DNA of 64,000 nt, taken from the NCBI RefSeq assembly GCF_017945865.1, contig NZ_CP072829.1, positions 1,798,001-1,862,000 on the forward strand. The letters are read 5' to 3'. This DNA is from Xiamenia xianingshaonis (GTDB taxonomy: Bacteria > Actinomycetota > Coriobacteriia > Coriobacteriales > Eggerthellaceae). Position 1 is the stretch's first letter. Each line of letters opens with the position of its first letter. This document shows positions 1 through 8,713 of this stretch, piece by piece. The notes under the pieces are model-generated. The model was not told the DNA's origin and ran no database searches. It saw nothing but the letters and a program-made list of their open reading frames with translations. The position numbers and the translations under genes are program-made.

Positions 1-2
1 AC

Positions 3-272
3 GGCGAAGAAAAGGAGCACGGCAACATCCGCGTGTTCGACGAACAGCAGGCGCTTGACCTGCTCGAACGAATCCAGCGACTGGAACAGCAACGGCAGCT
101 GTTGTACGGGCTGATGCTGGTCGTGGCCGGAATCGCAATGATGGCCTTGACGGGGCTGCCGCACGAAAGCAGTCCCATCAACGACTTCCTGTCGGGCGTC
201 ACGACGGGGGTCGCAAGCGCGGCGACCATCGTGGGGGTGTACGCAGTCGCACGCACGTTCCACAAGCAGTAG
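3..272 (+). CDS. Small membrane protein, 5' end probably outside the window
   Basis: The reading frame is open from the first bases of the window to a TAG at 270-272. It encodes a charged, Gln/Glu/Arg-rich helix followed by two hydrophobic stretches (around GLMLVVAGIAMMAL and GVASAATIVGVYAV) and a short basic tail. A GTG at 33 could be a start, but the AAAAGGAG at 10-17 lies about 15 nt from it, which is too far, so I treat the gene as 5'-truncated by the window edge. The layout, cytoplasmic coiled helix then a membrane hairpin, suggests a small integral membrane protein. I do not recognise a family. The next gene is convergent (pntB). Confidence 0.5.
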   Translation, partial: GEEKEHGNIRVFDEQQALDLLERIQRLEQQRQLLYGLMLVVAGIAMMALTGLPHESSPINDFLSGVTTGVASAATIVGVYAVARTFHKQ

Positions 273-355
273 CGGAAGAAGGGCGGAGCCTGCGGCGCAG
301 AAGCGCGAGGAACAGGCCTTACGGCCACATGAAGGCGATAGGGCCGAATTCCAAA

Positions 356-477
356 GCCTCGCAGCAGGCGGTTCGGGCGGCGGGGCGGAGCCGAGGTCAA
401 GCCAAAGGAGGCTTGAGACCTTGGCTCAAGCCGACGACGCATCGAGGCGCAGCCCCGCCGCCCGAGCCGCCGTCCCA
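356..477. repeat. Dispersed structured intergenic repeat, copy 1
   Basis: This 122-bp segment aligns along its length with 10892-11015. Both begin with a GCAGCAGGCG block, share a core around GCCAAAGGAGGC..TGAGACCTTGG and a GCCGACGACGC block, and end in GCCGCCGTCCCA. In this copy the outer arms 368-386 and 452-470 are inverted complements (18 of 19 positions), and an inner stem forms around GGTCAAGCC/GGCTTGAGACC. The outer-arm sequence differs in the other copy while pairing is kept, so the fold seems to be what is conserved. It lies between the small membrane protein and the pntB terminator. Confidence 0.6.
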
Positions 478-599
478 AGGCCCCGCAACAACCCGCAATT
501 CCGCCCGCAACGGGGCTTCTGCCTGCGACGGACTTCTGCTTGCGCCGACTTCCACCCCCATCGGACTTCCGCTTGCGCCAGCTGCTGCGCTCCCTCACG

Positions 600-635
600 A
601 AAAAGGACCCGGCGCCACTGCCGAGTCCTTTTTTT
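600..635 (-). terminator. Bidirectional rho-independent terminator after pntB
   Basis: AAAAAGGAC and GTCCTTTTT form a stem that continues through an inner CGGC/GCCG pair and is followed by a T-run on both strands. It lies about 100 bp past the pntB stop codon and would also stop plus-strand transcription coming from the left edge. Confidence 0.75.
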
Positions 636-648
636 CGTACTTAGTTCG
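632..648 (-). repeat. AGAACTARGTTCGAAWA-type motif, copy 1
   Basis: Read on the minus strand this is CGAACTAAGTACGAAAA, matching a near-palindromic 17-bp motif found five times in the window (also at 2871, 26206, 31658 and 52360), always in this orientation. This copy abuts the pntB terminator. Confidence 0.4.
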
Positions 649-733
649 ATTATGCAACCGAATCAGGCTTCCGCCCATAACGAGCTTCCACCGCAACGGG
701 GCTTCCACCCGCGCAAGCTTCCACCCGCACCCG

Positions 734-2200
734 CTACTGCAGCGCGGCGTTAATGGCTTCCACCGACTCCTTCGCGTCACCGAGCAGCATGTCGGTGTTG
801 TCGTTGAAGAACAGCGGGTTCTGCACGCCGGCATAGCCTGCGCCCATCGAACGCTTCGACACGACGACCTTCTCGGCCTCCCACACGTGCATGACCGGCA
901 TGCCGGCGATGGGCGAGTCGGGCTCGGTCAGCGCGGCGGGGTTCACGGTGTCGTTCGCGCCGATGACCAGCACCACGTCAACGCTGTCGAAGTCGTCGTC
1001 GATTTCGTCCATTTCAAATACGTTGTCGTACGGCACCTTCGCCTCGGCCAGAAGCACGTTCATGTGGCCCGGCATGCGGCCCGCGACCGGGTGGATGCCG
1101 AACTTGACGTCCTTGCCCTTCGCGATGAGCTTGCGAGCCAGCTCAGCCACGGGGAACTGCGCTTGCGCGACCGCCATGCCGTAGCCCGGCGCAATGACCA
1201 CCGAGTCGGCCGCCTCGAGCATTTCGGCCACCTCTTCGGGGCTGGTGGTGGTGTAGTCGCCATAATCCTTGGCCTCGCCGCCACCGCTCTTCGGGGTCGC
1301 GCCGTCGCCGAATCCGCCCAGGATGACCGACGCGAACGAGCGGTTCATGCCCTGGCACATGATGTAGGACAGATACGCGCCCGACGAGCCCACAAGCGCG
1401 CCCGTGATGATGAGCAGGTCGTTGCCGAGCGTGAAGCCGGCCATGGCCGCCGCCCAGCCCGAAAGCGAGTTGAGCATCGACACCACGACGGGCATGTCGC
1501 CGCCGCCGATGGCGAGCACCAGATGAGCACCGAGCAGCAGCGCCAGAATGGTCAGCAGCACCAGCGGGAACAGGCCCGCGACGACGCCGCGCGTAAAGAT
1601 GAGCCACAAGATCAACAAAAGCGACGCAATGACGATGCCCAGATTGATGGCGTTGCGGCCAGGCAGCGTCAGCGGCTTGCCCGACATTTTGCCGGCAAGC
1701 TTCAGGTAGGCCACGATAGAGCCGGTCAGAGTCACGGCGCCGATGAACACGGCCAGTCCGACCTCGCCCATGTGGAAGGCGTTTTCGGGAGTGTCGGCGC
1801 CAGGCGTGGTCAAAAACGACGTGAAGCCGACGATGACCGCCGCCGCACCCACGAACGAATGCAGCATGGCCACAAGCTCGGGCATGGCGGTCATCTGCAC
1901 GTGCTTGGCCTTGTAAATGCCGATGCCCGCGCCGATGGCAAGCGCCACCAGCATGAGCAGGACCGCGATGGCACCGCCCACCTCGGCCGTGAACGACACG
2001 ATGATGAGCGTGGCAAGAAGCGCCACGGCCATGCCGATAATGCCCATGGTGTTGCCGCGCTGGGCGGTCTTTTGGCGCGACAGGCCCGCCAGCGCCAGGA
2101 TGAACAGCAGGGCGGCCGCGATGTAGGCGACCGACTGCAGGCTGTACAGAAACGTCGCAAGCGCAACGGCTCGCTGAACAAAGTCTTCAATCAGTATCAT
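734..2200 (-). CDS. pntB: NAD(P) transhydrogenase subunit beta
   Basis: PntB, the beta subunit of the proton-translocating membrane transhydrogenase that moves hydride between NADH and NADP+. The 488-aa protein has the expected plan: about nine membrane segments in the first 280 residues, then a soluble NADP(H)-binding domain III that starts near the [15 protein letters not shown] Rossmann motif and contains [13 protein letters not shown] and the conserved [10 protein letters not shown] segment near the end. Length is typical for the family (about 460-490). The start ATG overlaps the pntA stop by one base (TAATG), so the two genes are translationally coupled. It probably feeds NADPH to biosynthesis or balances the redox pools. 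Confidence 0.97.
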   Translation of the reverse strand: MILIEDFVQRAVALATFLYSLQSVAYIAAALLFILALAGLSRQKTAQRGNTMGIIGMAVALLATLIIVSFTAEVGGAIAVLLMLVALAIGAGIGIYKAKHVQMTAMPELVAMLHSFVGAAAVIVGFTSFLTTPGADTPENAFHMGEVGLAVFIGAVTLTGSIVAYLKLAGKMSGKPLTLPGRNAINLGIVIASLLLILWLIFTRGVVAGLFPLVLLTILALLLGAHLVLAIGGGDMPVVVSMLNSLSGWAAAMAGFTLGNDLLIITGALVGSSGAYLSYIMCQGMNRSFASVILGGFGDGATPKSGGGEAKDYGDYTTTSPEEVAEMLEAADSVVIAPGYGMAVAQAQFPVAELARKLIAKGKDVKFGIHPVAGRMPGHMNVLLAEAKVPYDNVFEMDEIDDDFDSVDVVLVIGANDTVNPAALTEPDSPIAGMPVMHVWEAEKVVVSKRSMGAGYAGVQNPLFFNDNTDMLLGDAKESVEAINAALQ

Positions 2201-3741
2201 TAGTCCTCAGAGCTCCCCTGGAACATCTTCAACATGCGGTGCGTGACCAGAAAGCCTCCGAAGACGTTGATGGACGCGATGGTCATAGCGATGAACGACA
2301 AGGCCGCCACGACGGGATTCGCCGAACCGATGAGCAGCATGGCGCCGATGATGATGATGCCCGACACCGCATTCGTGACCGACATGAGCGGCGTGTGCAG
2401 CGAGTGCGACACGCCCGTGATGACGTAGAAGCCCACGACGCAGGCCAGGGCGAACACGACGAAGTGGCTCTGCATGCTGGCGGGAGCCGCGAAAACGAGC
2501 GCCACGGCCAGAATGCCGACGAGCACCTTCCACCAGTGCTTCTCGAAGGCCGATTTTTCCGGCTCGGACGCAGCCTCGGCGGCGACAGGCTCGGGCGCGG
2601 TCTCCTTCGGGGCGGCGGACACGTTGACCGGCGGGGGCGGCCACATGATGGCGCCGTCGAGCGTGGCGGTCATGCCGCGAACGACCTCGTCGTCCATGTC
2701 GAAGACGGGCGTGCCGTTCTTCTCCTTCGTGACCAGCTTCATAAGGTTCACGATGTTTTGGCCGAACAGCTGCGAGGCCAGGCCGGGCATGCGGCTCGGC
2801 AGGTCCTCGTAACCGATGATGGTCACGCCGTTTTCGGTCGTGTAGCTCTCGTTCGGGCGGGTAAGTTCGCTATTCGAACCTAGTTCTGAAGCACCCATGT
2901 CCACCACGACGCTGCCGGGCTTCATGGACCGGATGGCCTCGGCCGTCAGCAGCAGCGGGGCCGGACGTCCCGGCACCTGGGCCGTCGTGATGACGATGTC
3001 GCACTCGGCGGCCTGCTTCGCGTACACCTCGAGCACCTTGTTCTGCTGCTCGTCGGTCAGCGCCTTGGCATAGCCGTCGGACGATTCCTGCACGACGGGG
3101 ATCTCCACGAAGGTCGCCCCGAGCGATTCCACCTGGTCGGCCACTTCGGCGCGCACGTCGGACGCGAACACCTGGGCGCCCATGGCACCCGCCGCGCCAA
3201 TGGCCGCCAGACCCGCCACGCCCACACCGATGACGTAGACCTTTGCCGGGTTCACCTTGCCCGCAGCCGTCACCTGGCCGCCGAACAGCCGACCGAACGC
3301 GTTGGCCGCCTCAATGACCGCGCGGTTGCCCGCCACGTTCATCATCGACGAGCGTACGTCGAGCGCCTGGGCGCGCGAGATGCGCGGCACCATGTCCAGC
3401 GCAAGCGCCGTGGCGCCCTTGTGCGCCAGCGCGTCCACCAGATCCGGGTTGCCGCCGGGATTCATGCGAGCGACGACCACCGCCCCTTCGCGCACGAGGC
3501 CAAGCGCCGCCTCGTCAGGAGCGTTCAGGCAGGTGACCATGTCGGCTCCCCAGGCGCCCGCCCGGTCGACAATGGCGGCTCCTGCCGCTTCGTACTGCGC
3601 GTCCTCGATGCTGGCCGCCTCGCCGGCGCCCGCCTCGACGACCACGTCATAGCCAAGCTTTTGCAGCTTGACCACGGTGTCGGGAGTTCCGGCAACGAGC
3701 GTCTGCCCGCCTCCGGTCTCCTTCGGTATGCCTATTCGCAT
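2200..3741 (-). CDS. pntA: NAD(P) transhydrogenase subunit alpha (fused alpha1-alpha2)
   Basis: PntA of the proton-pumping transhydrogenase. I place the start at the ATG beginning MRIGIPKE, the usual N-terminus of this family, rather than an in-frame GTG six codons upstream. The protein (513 aa) has the alanine-dehydrogenase-like NAD domain with GVGVAG near residue 172, an Ala/Pro/Glu-rich linker at about 375-400, then four membrane helices forming the alpha2 part. The alpha1 and alpha2 parts, which are separate proteins in some bacteria, are therefore fused as in enterobacteria. One copy of the 17-bp AGAACTAGGTTCGAA motif lies inside the coding sequence (2871-2887) and uses a rare CTA codon. 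Confidence 0.97.
   Translation of the reverse strand: MRIGIPKETGGGQTLVAGTPDTVVKLQKLGYDVVVEAGAGEAASIEDAQYEAAGAAIVDRAGAWGADMVTCLNAPDEAALGLVREGAVVVARMNPGGNPDLVDALAHKGATALALDMVPRISRAQALDVRSSMMNVAGNRAVIEAANAFGRLFGGQVTAAGKVNPAKVYVIGVGVAGLAAIGAAGAMGAQVFASDVRAEVADQVESLGATFVEIPVVQESSDGYAKALTDEQQNKVLEVYAKQAAECDIVITTAQVPGRPAPLLLTAEAIRSMKPGSVVVDMGASELGSNSELTRPNESYTTENGVTIIGYEDLPSRMPGLASQLFGQNIVNLMKLVTKEKNGTPVFDMDDEVVRGMTATLDGAIMWPPPPVNVSAAPKETAPEPVAAEAASEPEKSAFEKHWWKVLVGILAVALVFAAPASMQSHFVVFALACVVGFYVITGVSHSLHTPLMSVTNAVSGIIIIGAMLLIGSANPVVAALSFIAMTIASINVFGGFLVTHRMLKMFQGSSED
2871..2887 (-). repeat. AGAACTARGTTCGAAWA motif, copy 2, inside pntA
   Basis: The minus strand reads AGAACTAGGTTCGAATA within pntA (residues Glu-Leu-Gly-Ser-Asn). 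The CTA leucine codon is unusual in this high-GC gene, so the DNA itself may be constrained here. Confidence 0.4.
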
Positions 3742-3960
3742 GAGTTTTCCCTTTCCCAACGCTTCCTTGCAACGTCACGTTGACATTTCCCATCATTTAT
3801 CAGGCAAAACAGCGCCATAGCGCCGCATTTGGCAAAAGACGCAAGCGTAAATCGTACCAGTCGGTCGATTACAAAGCAACGCATTGAAAGAAATCGGCAT
3901 ATTTGGGTTACAGAACGCCCGCAGCGCAGCAAGCGAGGGCCAGCAGCAAGGCGAAACGCG

Positions 3961-4115
3961 ACCGAACGGCAGGCGCCGCAGCGGAGCGCAGGCAGGCGGC
4001 GGGGCGGGACCGAACGGCGGGCGCCCCCCCGCAGCGGGGCGCGGCAACCACTCGCAGCGGGGACGCAGGCAGACGGCCGAACGGCGGCCACCACTCGCAG
4101 CGGGGCGGGACCGCC
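3961..4115. repeat. Degenerate GC-rich tandem repeats between pntA and corA
   Basis: The gap between pntA and corA (3742-4259) has no convincing gene. Within it a unit beginning CGAACGGC recurs at about 3963, 4011 and 4079, and an exact 16-bp ACCACTCGCAGCGGGG occurs at 4047 and 4090. All six frames give only Arg/Gly/Pro low-complexity translation. The pntAB promoter should lie in the AT-richer part near 3780-3900. Confidence 0.5.
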
Positions 4116-4259
4116 TTCGCAGCCGCGGCAGCCGCTTCCCGCGTAACGGCTTTCCCCCGATGCAACCCGTTTTCGCATCCAGACGCTATGCTGATATTCT
4201 GACCTGCAAGGTCATATCTTCGCAGTCCCGGCGCGCCCGACCGAGCAAGGAGGACGACC

Positions 4260-5180
4260 ATGGCAACGCGCTACCTCATCGACCGGCAGCTGACGCTCCT
4301 TGCCGACGGACAGGACGCCGGCGCCCTCCCCTGCGTCAGCATCGTCGCCGAGTCCGAATTCGACGATGCCCCCTTCGTGGCACCCCTGTATAAGAACGCC
4401 ATGAAATCGCTGATCAGCACTGAAAACACCTACCTGGACGCATGCCCGGACTGCTTCATCGGGTCCGTCGCCATGCCCGACCGCACCGACCCCGCCAACG
4501 ACCCGTACCGCTTCGCGTTCTTCCTCGACCGCAAGCGTCTGCTGCTGCTTGACAACGGCCCGCTGTGCGCCGACGCGCTCGCCACAATAGCGTCGTCGAG
4601 GCCGTTACACGAGGTCACGACGGTGTATTGCCTGTTTGAGCTCATGCGGCTCCTGACCAAGGGCGACCAAAAATACCTGAGCGACTACGAGGACGCGATG
4701 GAGCGCACCGAAGAGGCCATCCTCGGCGAGGAGCTTTCGGACACAAGCCAGGTCATGCTCGCCTACCGCCGCACGCTGCTGAAGCTCGACACCTATTACC
4801 GGCAGCTCACAGACATGGCCGACGACGCCATCGACAACGAAAACGGCCTGCTCACCGAAGGCGAAGTGCGCCTGTTCGAGCAGCAGCAACGAGCCTGCGA
4901 GCGCCTGATGGACCGCGTGGCGACGCTGCGGGAATACTCCGTCCAGCTGCGCGAGCTGCACCAGTCGCAGATCGAAGCGCAGCGGAACTCCACCATGCAG
5001 CTGTTCACCATCATCACGGTGCTGTTCGTACCGTTGACCCTGATGACAGGCTGGTTCGGGATGAATTTCACCCACATGCCCGGGCTTGACGAGGCGTGGG
5101 CGTATCCAGCATTCGTGCTGGCGGTGGCAGCCATCGTGGTCGCGGAGATCGTCGTGTTCAAGCGAAAGGGGTGGCTGTAG
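4260..5180 (+). CDS. corA: CorA-family magnesium/divalent cation transporter
   Basis: A 306-aa protein of the CorA family: a long soluble, helical N-terminal domain (about residues 1-240, rich in charged coiled helices) and two C-terminal membrane helices. The signature GMN motif sits between them at about residue 267 (GWFGMNF) at the end of the first helix, where it forms the pore's selectivity mouth. The C-terminus ends in a short basic tail (FKRKGWL), as usual for CorA. The ATG follows AAGGAGGA with a good spacing. Family members form pentamers that import Mg2+, and some take Co2+ or Ni2+. The gene is single, with no partners. Confidence 0.92.
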   Translation: MATRYLIDRQLTLLADGQDAGALPCVSIVAESEFDDAPFVAPLYKNAMKSLISTENTYLDACPDCFIGSVAMPDRTDPANDPYRFAFFLDRKRLLLLDNGPLCADALATIASSRPLHEVTTVYCLFELMRLLTKGDQKYLSDYEDAMERTEEAILGEELSDTSQVMLAYRRTLLKLDTYYRQLTDMADDAIDNENGLLTEGEVRLFEQQQRACERLMDRVATLREYSVQLRELHQSQIEAQRNSTMQLFTIITVLFVPLTLMTGWFGMNFTHMPGLDEAWAYPAFVLAVAAIVVAEIVVFKRKGWL

Positions 5181-5341
5181 CAAGCTGGGCGGCAGGGCGG
5201 CGGCATGCGGGCGAGCTGGCCGAGACCGGAGGCAGCAGGCAGCAGGCAGCAGATCGAAGCCTTTCGCGGGCAGAAGCGCCGTATTCGAGCAAAATATGCC
5301 ATTTTGCATAAAAGAGGTCTGTTTTTGCATATTCTCGGACA

Positions 5342-5607
5342 AGCTAATGTGAAGGAATTGTGTACTGGAGATTATGCCCTTGTTTTCGGAAGGCTTGAGC
5401 ATCTTTTTGCGGAAGCGACACGAGAGACAGCCGCCATTTTGGGCATTTTCGCAACACGCCCGCACCTATTTGCCCGCCGCAGGGCACTCCGACGCCCTTT
5501 TGACCGCTTCCACGTATGCAAAAGCGCTCCAATTCCGCAAAAAGATGCAAGTGAATGCCTATTTGGCATTCTAAATCTCCAACACACAAATTCTTCACAT
5601 AAAAGCT
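5342..5607. mobile_element. MITE-like inverted-repeat element without transposase
   Basis: A 266-bp segment begins with AGCT and ends with AGCT in inverted orientation. The left arm (5342-5414) and the reverse complement of the right arm (5533-5607) align well: ATGTGAAG, GTGT, GGAGATT and an exact 15-bp CATCTTTTTGCGGAA recur in order. It is AT-richer than its surroundings and carries no plausible gene, because all ORFs across it are short and symmetric shadows. This looks like a miniature inverted-repeat element or a relic of one. No target-site duplication could be confirmed by eye. Confidence 0.5.
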
Positions 5608-5704
5608 CGCCACAGCCGCCCAGCCGAAACGTCCACTCGCCCAATCGAGGATTCCGCCCGACCGAGCCCCACCCGGCCGGGATTTCTGCCCGGCAGGAGC
5701 TTCC

Positions 5705-5872
5705 GCCCCGCCCAAGCTGGCGGCCGCCAAAGCCCCTGCTCGCCCGGCCAGAGTCTCAGCCCCGCCCAAGCTGGCGGCACCAGAGTTCAGCCCGGCCCAA
5801 GCATCTGCCCAGCTGCAATCTCCGCCCAACCGAGGCTTCTACCTAGTCCAAGCCCCTGCCCAAGCTGACGGC
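5705..5872. repeat. GCCCCGCCCAAGCTGGCGGC repeats downstream of the glycosylase gene
   Basis: An exact 20-bp sequence occurs at 5705-5724 and 5760-5779, with a degraded third copy at 5852-5872, just before the stop codon of the convergent glycosylase gene. The surrounding 5610-5875 stretch consists of similar CCGCCC/AAGC-rich units and holds no supportable gene. Confidence 0.5.
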
Positions 5873-5875
5873 CTG

Positions 5876-6445
5876 CTACATCCCCTCGACCAGCAGCCGG
5901 CCGAGCGTGGCGAAGTCGTCTTCCAGCGCCACCCGCTTCTTGGAGTCGTACAGCGCCGCCGCCGGATGAAAGATCGGGAACACCTTGAACCTGCCCGCCC
6001 GCTGCAGCGTGCCGTGCAGGCGCGTGATGCCCACGTCCGTCCTCAAGATGAACTTCGTCGCAAAGTTTCCCAAAGTCACAATATACTCGGGGTTGATCGC
6101 GCGGGTCTGCGCCCGCAGATAGTCGGCGCACGCCTGAATCTCCTCAGGCCGCGGATCGCGATTGCTTGGCGGCCGGCATTTCAGCACGTTGGCGATGAAC
6201 ACCTCTTCGCGGGCAAGCCCCGCAATGCCCAGCAGCTCGTCGAGGTACTTCCCCGCCGCGCCCACGAACGGAATCGCCTGCAAGTCCTCGTTCTTGCCCG
6301 GCGCCTCGCCGACAATGAGCACCCGCGCTTCCGGGTTCCCCGCCCCGAACACGGGATTCGTGCGCCCCTCGGCCAGCGGGCAGCGACGGCATTCGCACAC
6401 CTGCTCAAAAATCTCGTCCAACGACGGCACCTGTCTCGCGTCCAT
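5876..6445 (-). CDS. Uracil-DNA glycosylase, family 4 (iron-sulfur type)
   Basis: A 189-aa DNA repair enzyme that removes uracil from DNA. The family-4 features are all visible: motif GEAPGKNED at about residues 46-54, the C-terminal HPAAAL motif near 160, and four cysteines placed for a [4Fe-4S] cluster (C19 and C22 as CxxC, then C90 and C106). Length is typical for thermophile and actinobacterial type-4 enzymes. It starts 12 bp after the alanine racemase stop codon, so the two are probably co-transcribed, although their functions are unrelated. Confidence 0.92.
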   Translation of the reverse strand: MDARQVPSLDEIFEQVCECRRCPLAEGRTNPVFGAGNPEARVLIVGEAPGKNEDLQAIPFVGAAGKYLDELLGIAGLAREEVFIANVLKCRPPSNRDPRPEEIQACADYLRAQTRAINPEYIVTLGNFATKFILRTDVGITRLHGTLQRAGRFKVFPIFHPAAALYDSKKRVALEDDFATLGRLLVEGM

Positions 6446-6457
6446 GATTCCCCCTCT

Positions 6458-7912
6458 TTACACGTACAGCCGCGGCAGACGGCTCGTGCCGAACCCGATG
6501 GCCAGCTCGTGCGTGATGGTCCCCAAGATGTTCGCCAGATCGTCGAGTGTCACCACCGCGTCGCCGCTGCGGCCGACGATGGTCACGCGATCGCCGATGG
6601 CCGGCTCGACAACGCGGTGCAGACTTGTGCGCCGCATGTCGATCTCGAACATGCATTGGTCCATGCACACGTTTCCGACCTGGGGAAACCGCACGCCGTC
6701 CTTGAGAATGTCGATGCGCCCGGAAAGGTTGCGCCGCAGCCCGTCGCCATACCCGATGGGCAGCGTGCAAATGGCGACGTTACCGGGGCTGCGGTAGTGC
6801 AGCCCGTAGCTGACGCCTTCGTGGATGGGCGGAAAATGGACGTCAGTGATGCGCGCATGCACGCTCATGGCCGGCTTGAGCTGGATCATCTTCCGAGTGA
6901 CCGGCGACGGCTGCAAGCCGTACAGCCCGATGCCCAGGCGCACCATGTTGAAAGCGGCATCGGGAAAGCGAATGGCGGCCGCAGAGTTGGCCGCATGCAC
7001 GATGCCCGGATCGATGCCCGCAAGGCGCAGCGCGTTGATGGCCTCAGCGAAGCGCGTGTACTGGATTTGGAAGTCGAGCGTCTCTTCGTGGTCTGCCGTG
7101 GCGAAATGCGTGAACGTGCCCACATAGTCGAGGGCGCGGTGGAAGCCGATGGCGTGCATGAAGTCGACGACCTCGTCGTGGTTGACGCCGATGCGGTTCA
7201 TGCCCGTGTTGATGGCCAGGTGAAACGGCGCGCGGACCCCAAAGGCGTCAGCGGCCTCGCCGTAGGAAATGGCGAAGTCGGGCGTGTAGACGCTCGGCAT
7301 GACCTTGTAGGCGAGCAGCAGCGGAATGGCCGTCTCGGGCGGCTGTGACAGCACGAGGATGGGCGCGTTCACGTAGTTTTCGCGCAGCTCGATGGCCTCG
7401 TCGACCGTCGCAACGCCCAGGTAGTCGGCGCCGGAATTGAGCGCTGCCTTCGCGCAGGGCACCGCGCCGTGGCCGTAGCCGTCGGCCTTCACCACCGCCA
7501 TCAGACGCGTGCCCGTCGGCAGGCGCCGTTTCACCTCCTTGACGTTGTGGCGGATGGCGGCCAGATCGATTTCCACCCACGACCAGCGGCGCTGCTCGGT
7601 GGGAATCTCGGCGAGCTTGGCGGGATCGAACGCGCGCGCGTCGCCCTGCCGCTTCCCCGCGGCGGCGAACCTCAGCGCATGCGCCTGCTGCTGCGAGGTC
7701 GCCCGCGTCTCGGCATGCTGCAGCCCCTCGGCCCCTATCAGCCCAAACGCCGGCACTGGCAGGGATGTGCGCGCCATGCCCCCCGCGCCTTTGCCGCCCG
7801 TTTCACGCGCTTCTTTCTCGCGCTTGTCCATCGCCTCTTTCGCCGACTGGAACCCTGCGGTGCGTTTCACTGAAAACCCGGTAAACCCATTGGGGATGTC
7901 TTGCTGTGCCAT
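6458..7912 (-). CDS. alr: Alanine racemase with an N-terminal extension
   Basis: PLP-dependent racemase making D-alanine for peptidoglycan. The racemase fold begins near residue 110 (WSWVEIDLAAI). The PLP lysine lies in AVVKADGYGHG (about K142), and the catalytic tyrosine region is GVSYGLHYRS. The usual length is about 370-380 aa. From this start the protein is 484 aa, so about 100 residues of low-complexity, Ala/Lys/Glu-rich sequence precede the domain. Starts at 7912 (MAQQDI) or 7921 (MHLMAQQ) are both possible behind GGAAGGG. An ATG later in the frame (MARTSL) would give a shorter protein. The frame stays open to 8446, but that part is antisense to the NUDIX gene. Confidence 0.88.
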   Translation of the reverse strand: MAQQDIPNGFTGFSVKRTAGFQSAKEAMDKREKEARETGGKGAGGMARTSLPVPAFGLIGAEGLQHAETRATSQQQAHALRFAAAGKRQGDARAFDPAKLAEIPTEQRRWSWVEIDLAAIRHNVKEVKRRLPTGTRLMAVVKADGYGHGAVPCAKAALNSGADYLGVATVDEAIELRENYVNAPILVLSQPPETAIPLLLAYKVMPSVYTPDFAISYGEAADAFGVRAPFHLAINTGMNRIGVNHDEVVDFMHAIGFHRALDYVGTFTHFATADHEETLDFQIQYTRFAEAINALRLAGIDPGIVHAANSAAAIRFPDAAFNMVRLGIGLYGLQPSPVTRKMIQLKPAMSVHARITDVHFPPIHEGVSYGLHYRSPGNVAICTLPIGYGDGLRRNLSGRIDILKDGVRFPQVGNVCMDQCMFEIDMRRTSLHRVVEPAIGDRVTIVGRSGDAVVTLDDLANILGTITHELAIGFGTSRLPRLYV

Positions 7913-8041
7913 GAGGTGCATGCCCTTCCGTCCGATCAATCGGACCAGTATAGCACGCCGGTTTGGAAGCCGCCTGAAACGGCCCCCGTGGTAGAATGCC
8001 GTCGGCGAGCAAACGAAAGCCGGCGCCAAGAGAGGAAGCCC

Positions 8042-8662
8042 ATGCACGACCGCGAGCGCCTGATGCGCGACATCGAGGCCTTTCAGCCTTTCAACGAACA
8101 AGAATCCGCAGATCAGAAGCTGATTCTGCACGCCCTCGCAACAGATCCCGCCTGCTTTGAGCGCACGGCGCAGGCGCATATGGCGTGCTCGATTTGGACC
8201 GTCGACCCTGCGTTTGAGCGCACGCTTCTGGTGTATCACAACATCTACGACTCGTGGAGCTGGATCGGCGGACATGCCGACGGCGTGTGCGACCTGGCCG
8301 CCGTGGCGCTGCGCGAGCTGGAAGAGGAAACGGGCGTGACGGGGCGGCTCGTCGTGCCGGCGCCCGAAAGCCCCGTGTTCTCGCTCGAGGCGCTGACGGT
8401 CGACGGGCACGAGAAGCGTGGGCGCTACGTCAGCTCGCATGTGCACCTCAACGTCACGTACCTGGCCGTTGCCGACCCTGACCAGGCCGTTCGCGTGAAG
8501 CCCGACGAAAACAGCGGCGTGCGGTGGGCGCCTCTGCGCGACGCCGTGGCCCTGTCGACCGAACCGTGGATCCGCGAGCGCATCTACGGCAAGCTTATCG
8601 CAAAGACCGAAGCGCTCCGGCCCGCCAAAGCCGCTGAAGCTGCCGGGGCCGCCGGCAGATGA
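8042..8662 (+). CDS. NUDIX hydrolase
   Basis: A 206-aa NUDIX-fold protein. The NUDIX box is readable as GGHADGVCDLAAVALRELEE followed by ETGV, with the catalytic REL-EE glutamates present, although the first Glu of the consensus is replaced by Asp. The N-terminal 45 residues are helical and outside the core domain. The start at 8042 follows AGAGGAAG. The frame is open further upstream, but that part is antisense to the racemase promoter. The substrate (nucleoside diphosphate derivative, ADP-ribose or similar) cannot be read from the sequence. It is divergent from alr and upstream of a MerR-type gene, with no clear operon link. Confidence 0.85.
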   Translation: MHDRERLMRDIEAFQPFNEQESADQKLILHALATDPACFERTAQAHMACSIWTVDPAFERTLLVYHNIYDSWSWIGGHADGVCDLAAVALRELEEETGVTGRLVVPAPESPVFSLEALTVDGHEKRGRYVSSHVHLNVTYLAVADPDQAVRVKPDENSGVRWAPLRDAVALSTEPWIRERIYGKLIAKTEALRPAKAAEAAGAAGR

Positions 8663-8713
8663 CGCCCCGAAGGCTTCGTTGCCTGCAGCGCGAACGATTT
8701 TTCAAAACGCCCC

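Noticed and set aside
329-2203. 624-aa plus-strand ORF
   Set aside because: Antisense to pntB; His/Arg/Gln-rich low-complexity translation typical of a high-GC shadow frame.
5344-5829. 161-aa minus-strand ORF in the gap after corA
   Set aside because: It crosses the inverted-repeat element and the 20-bp repeats; translation is Gly/Ala-rich without a domain, and no ribosome site is present.
7913-8446. Upstream extension of the alanine racemase frame
   Set aside because: It is antisense to the NUDIX gene and lacks a ribosome site; the racemase promoter should lie here.
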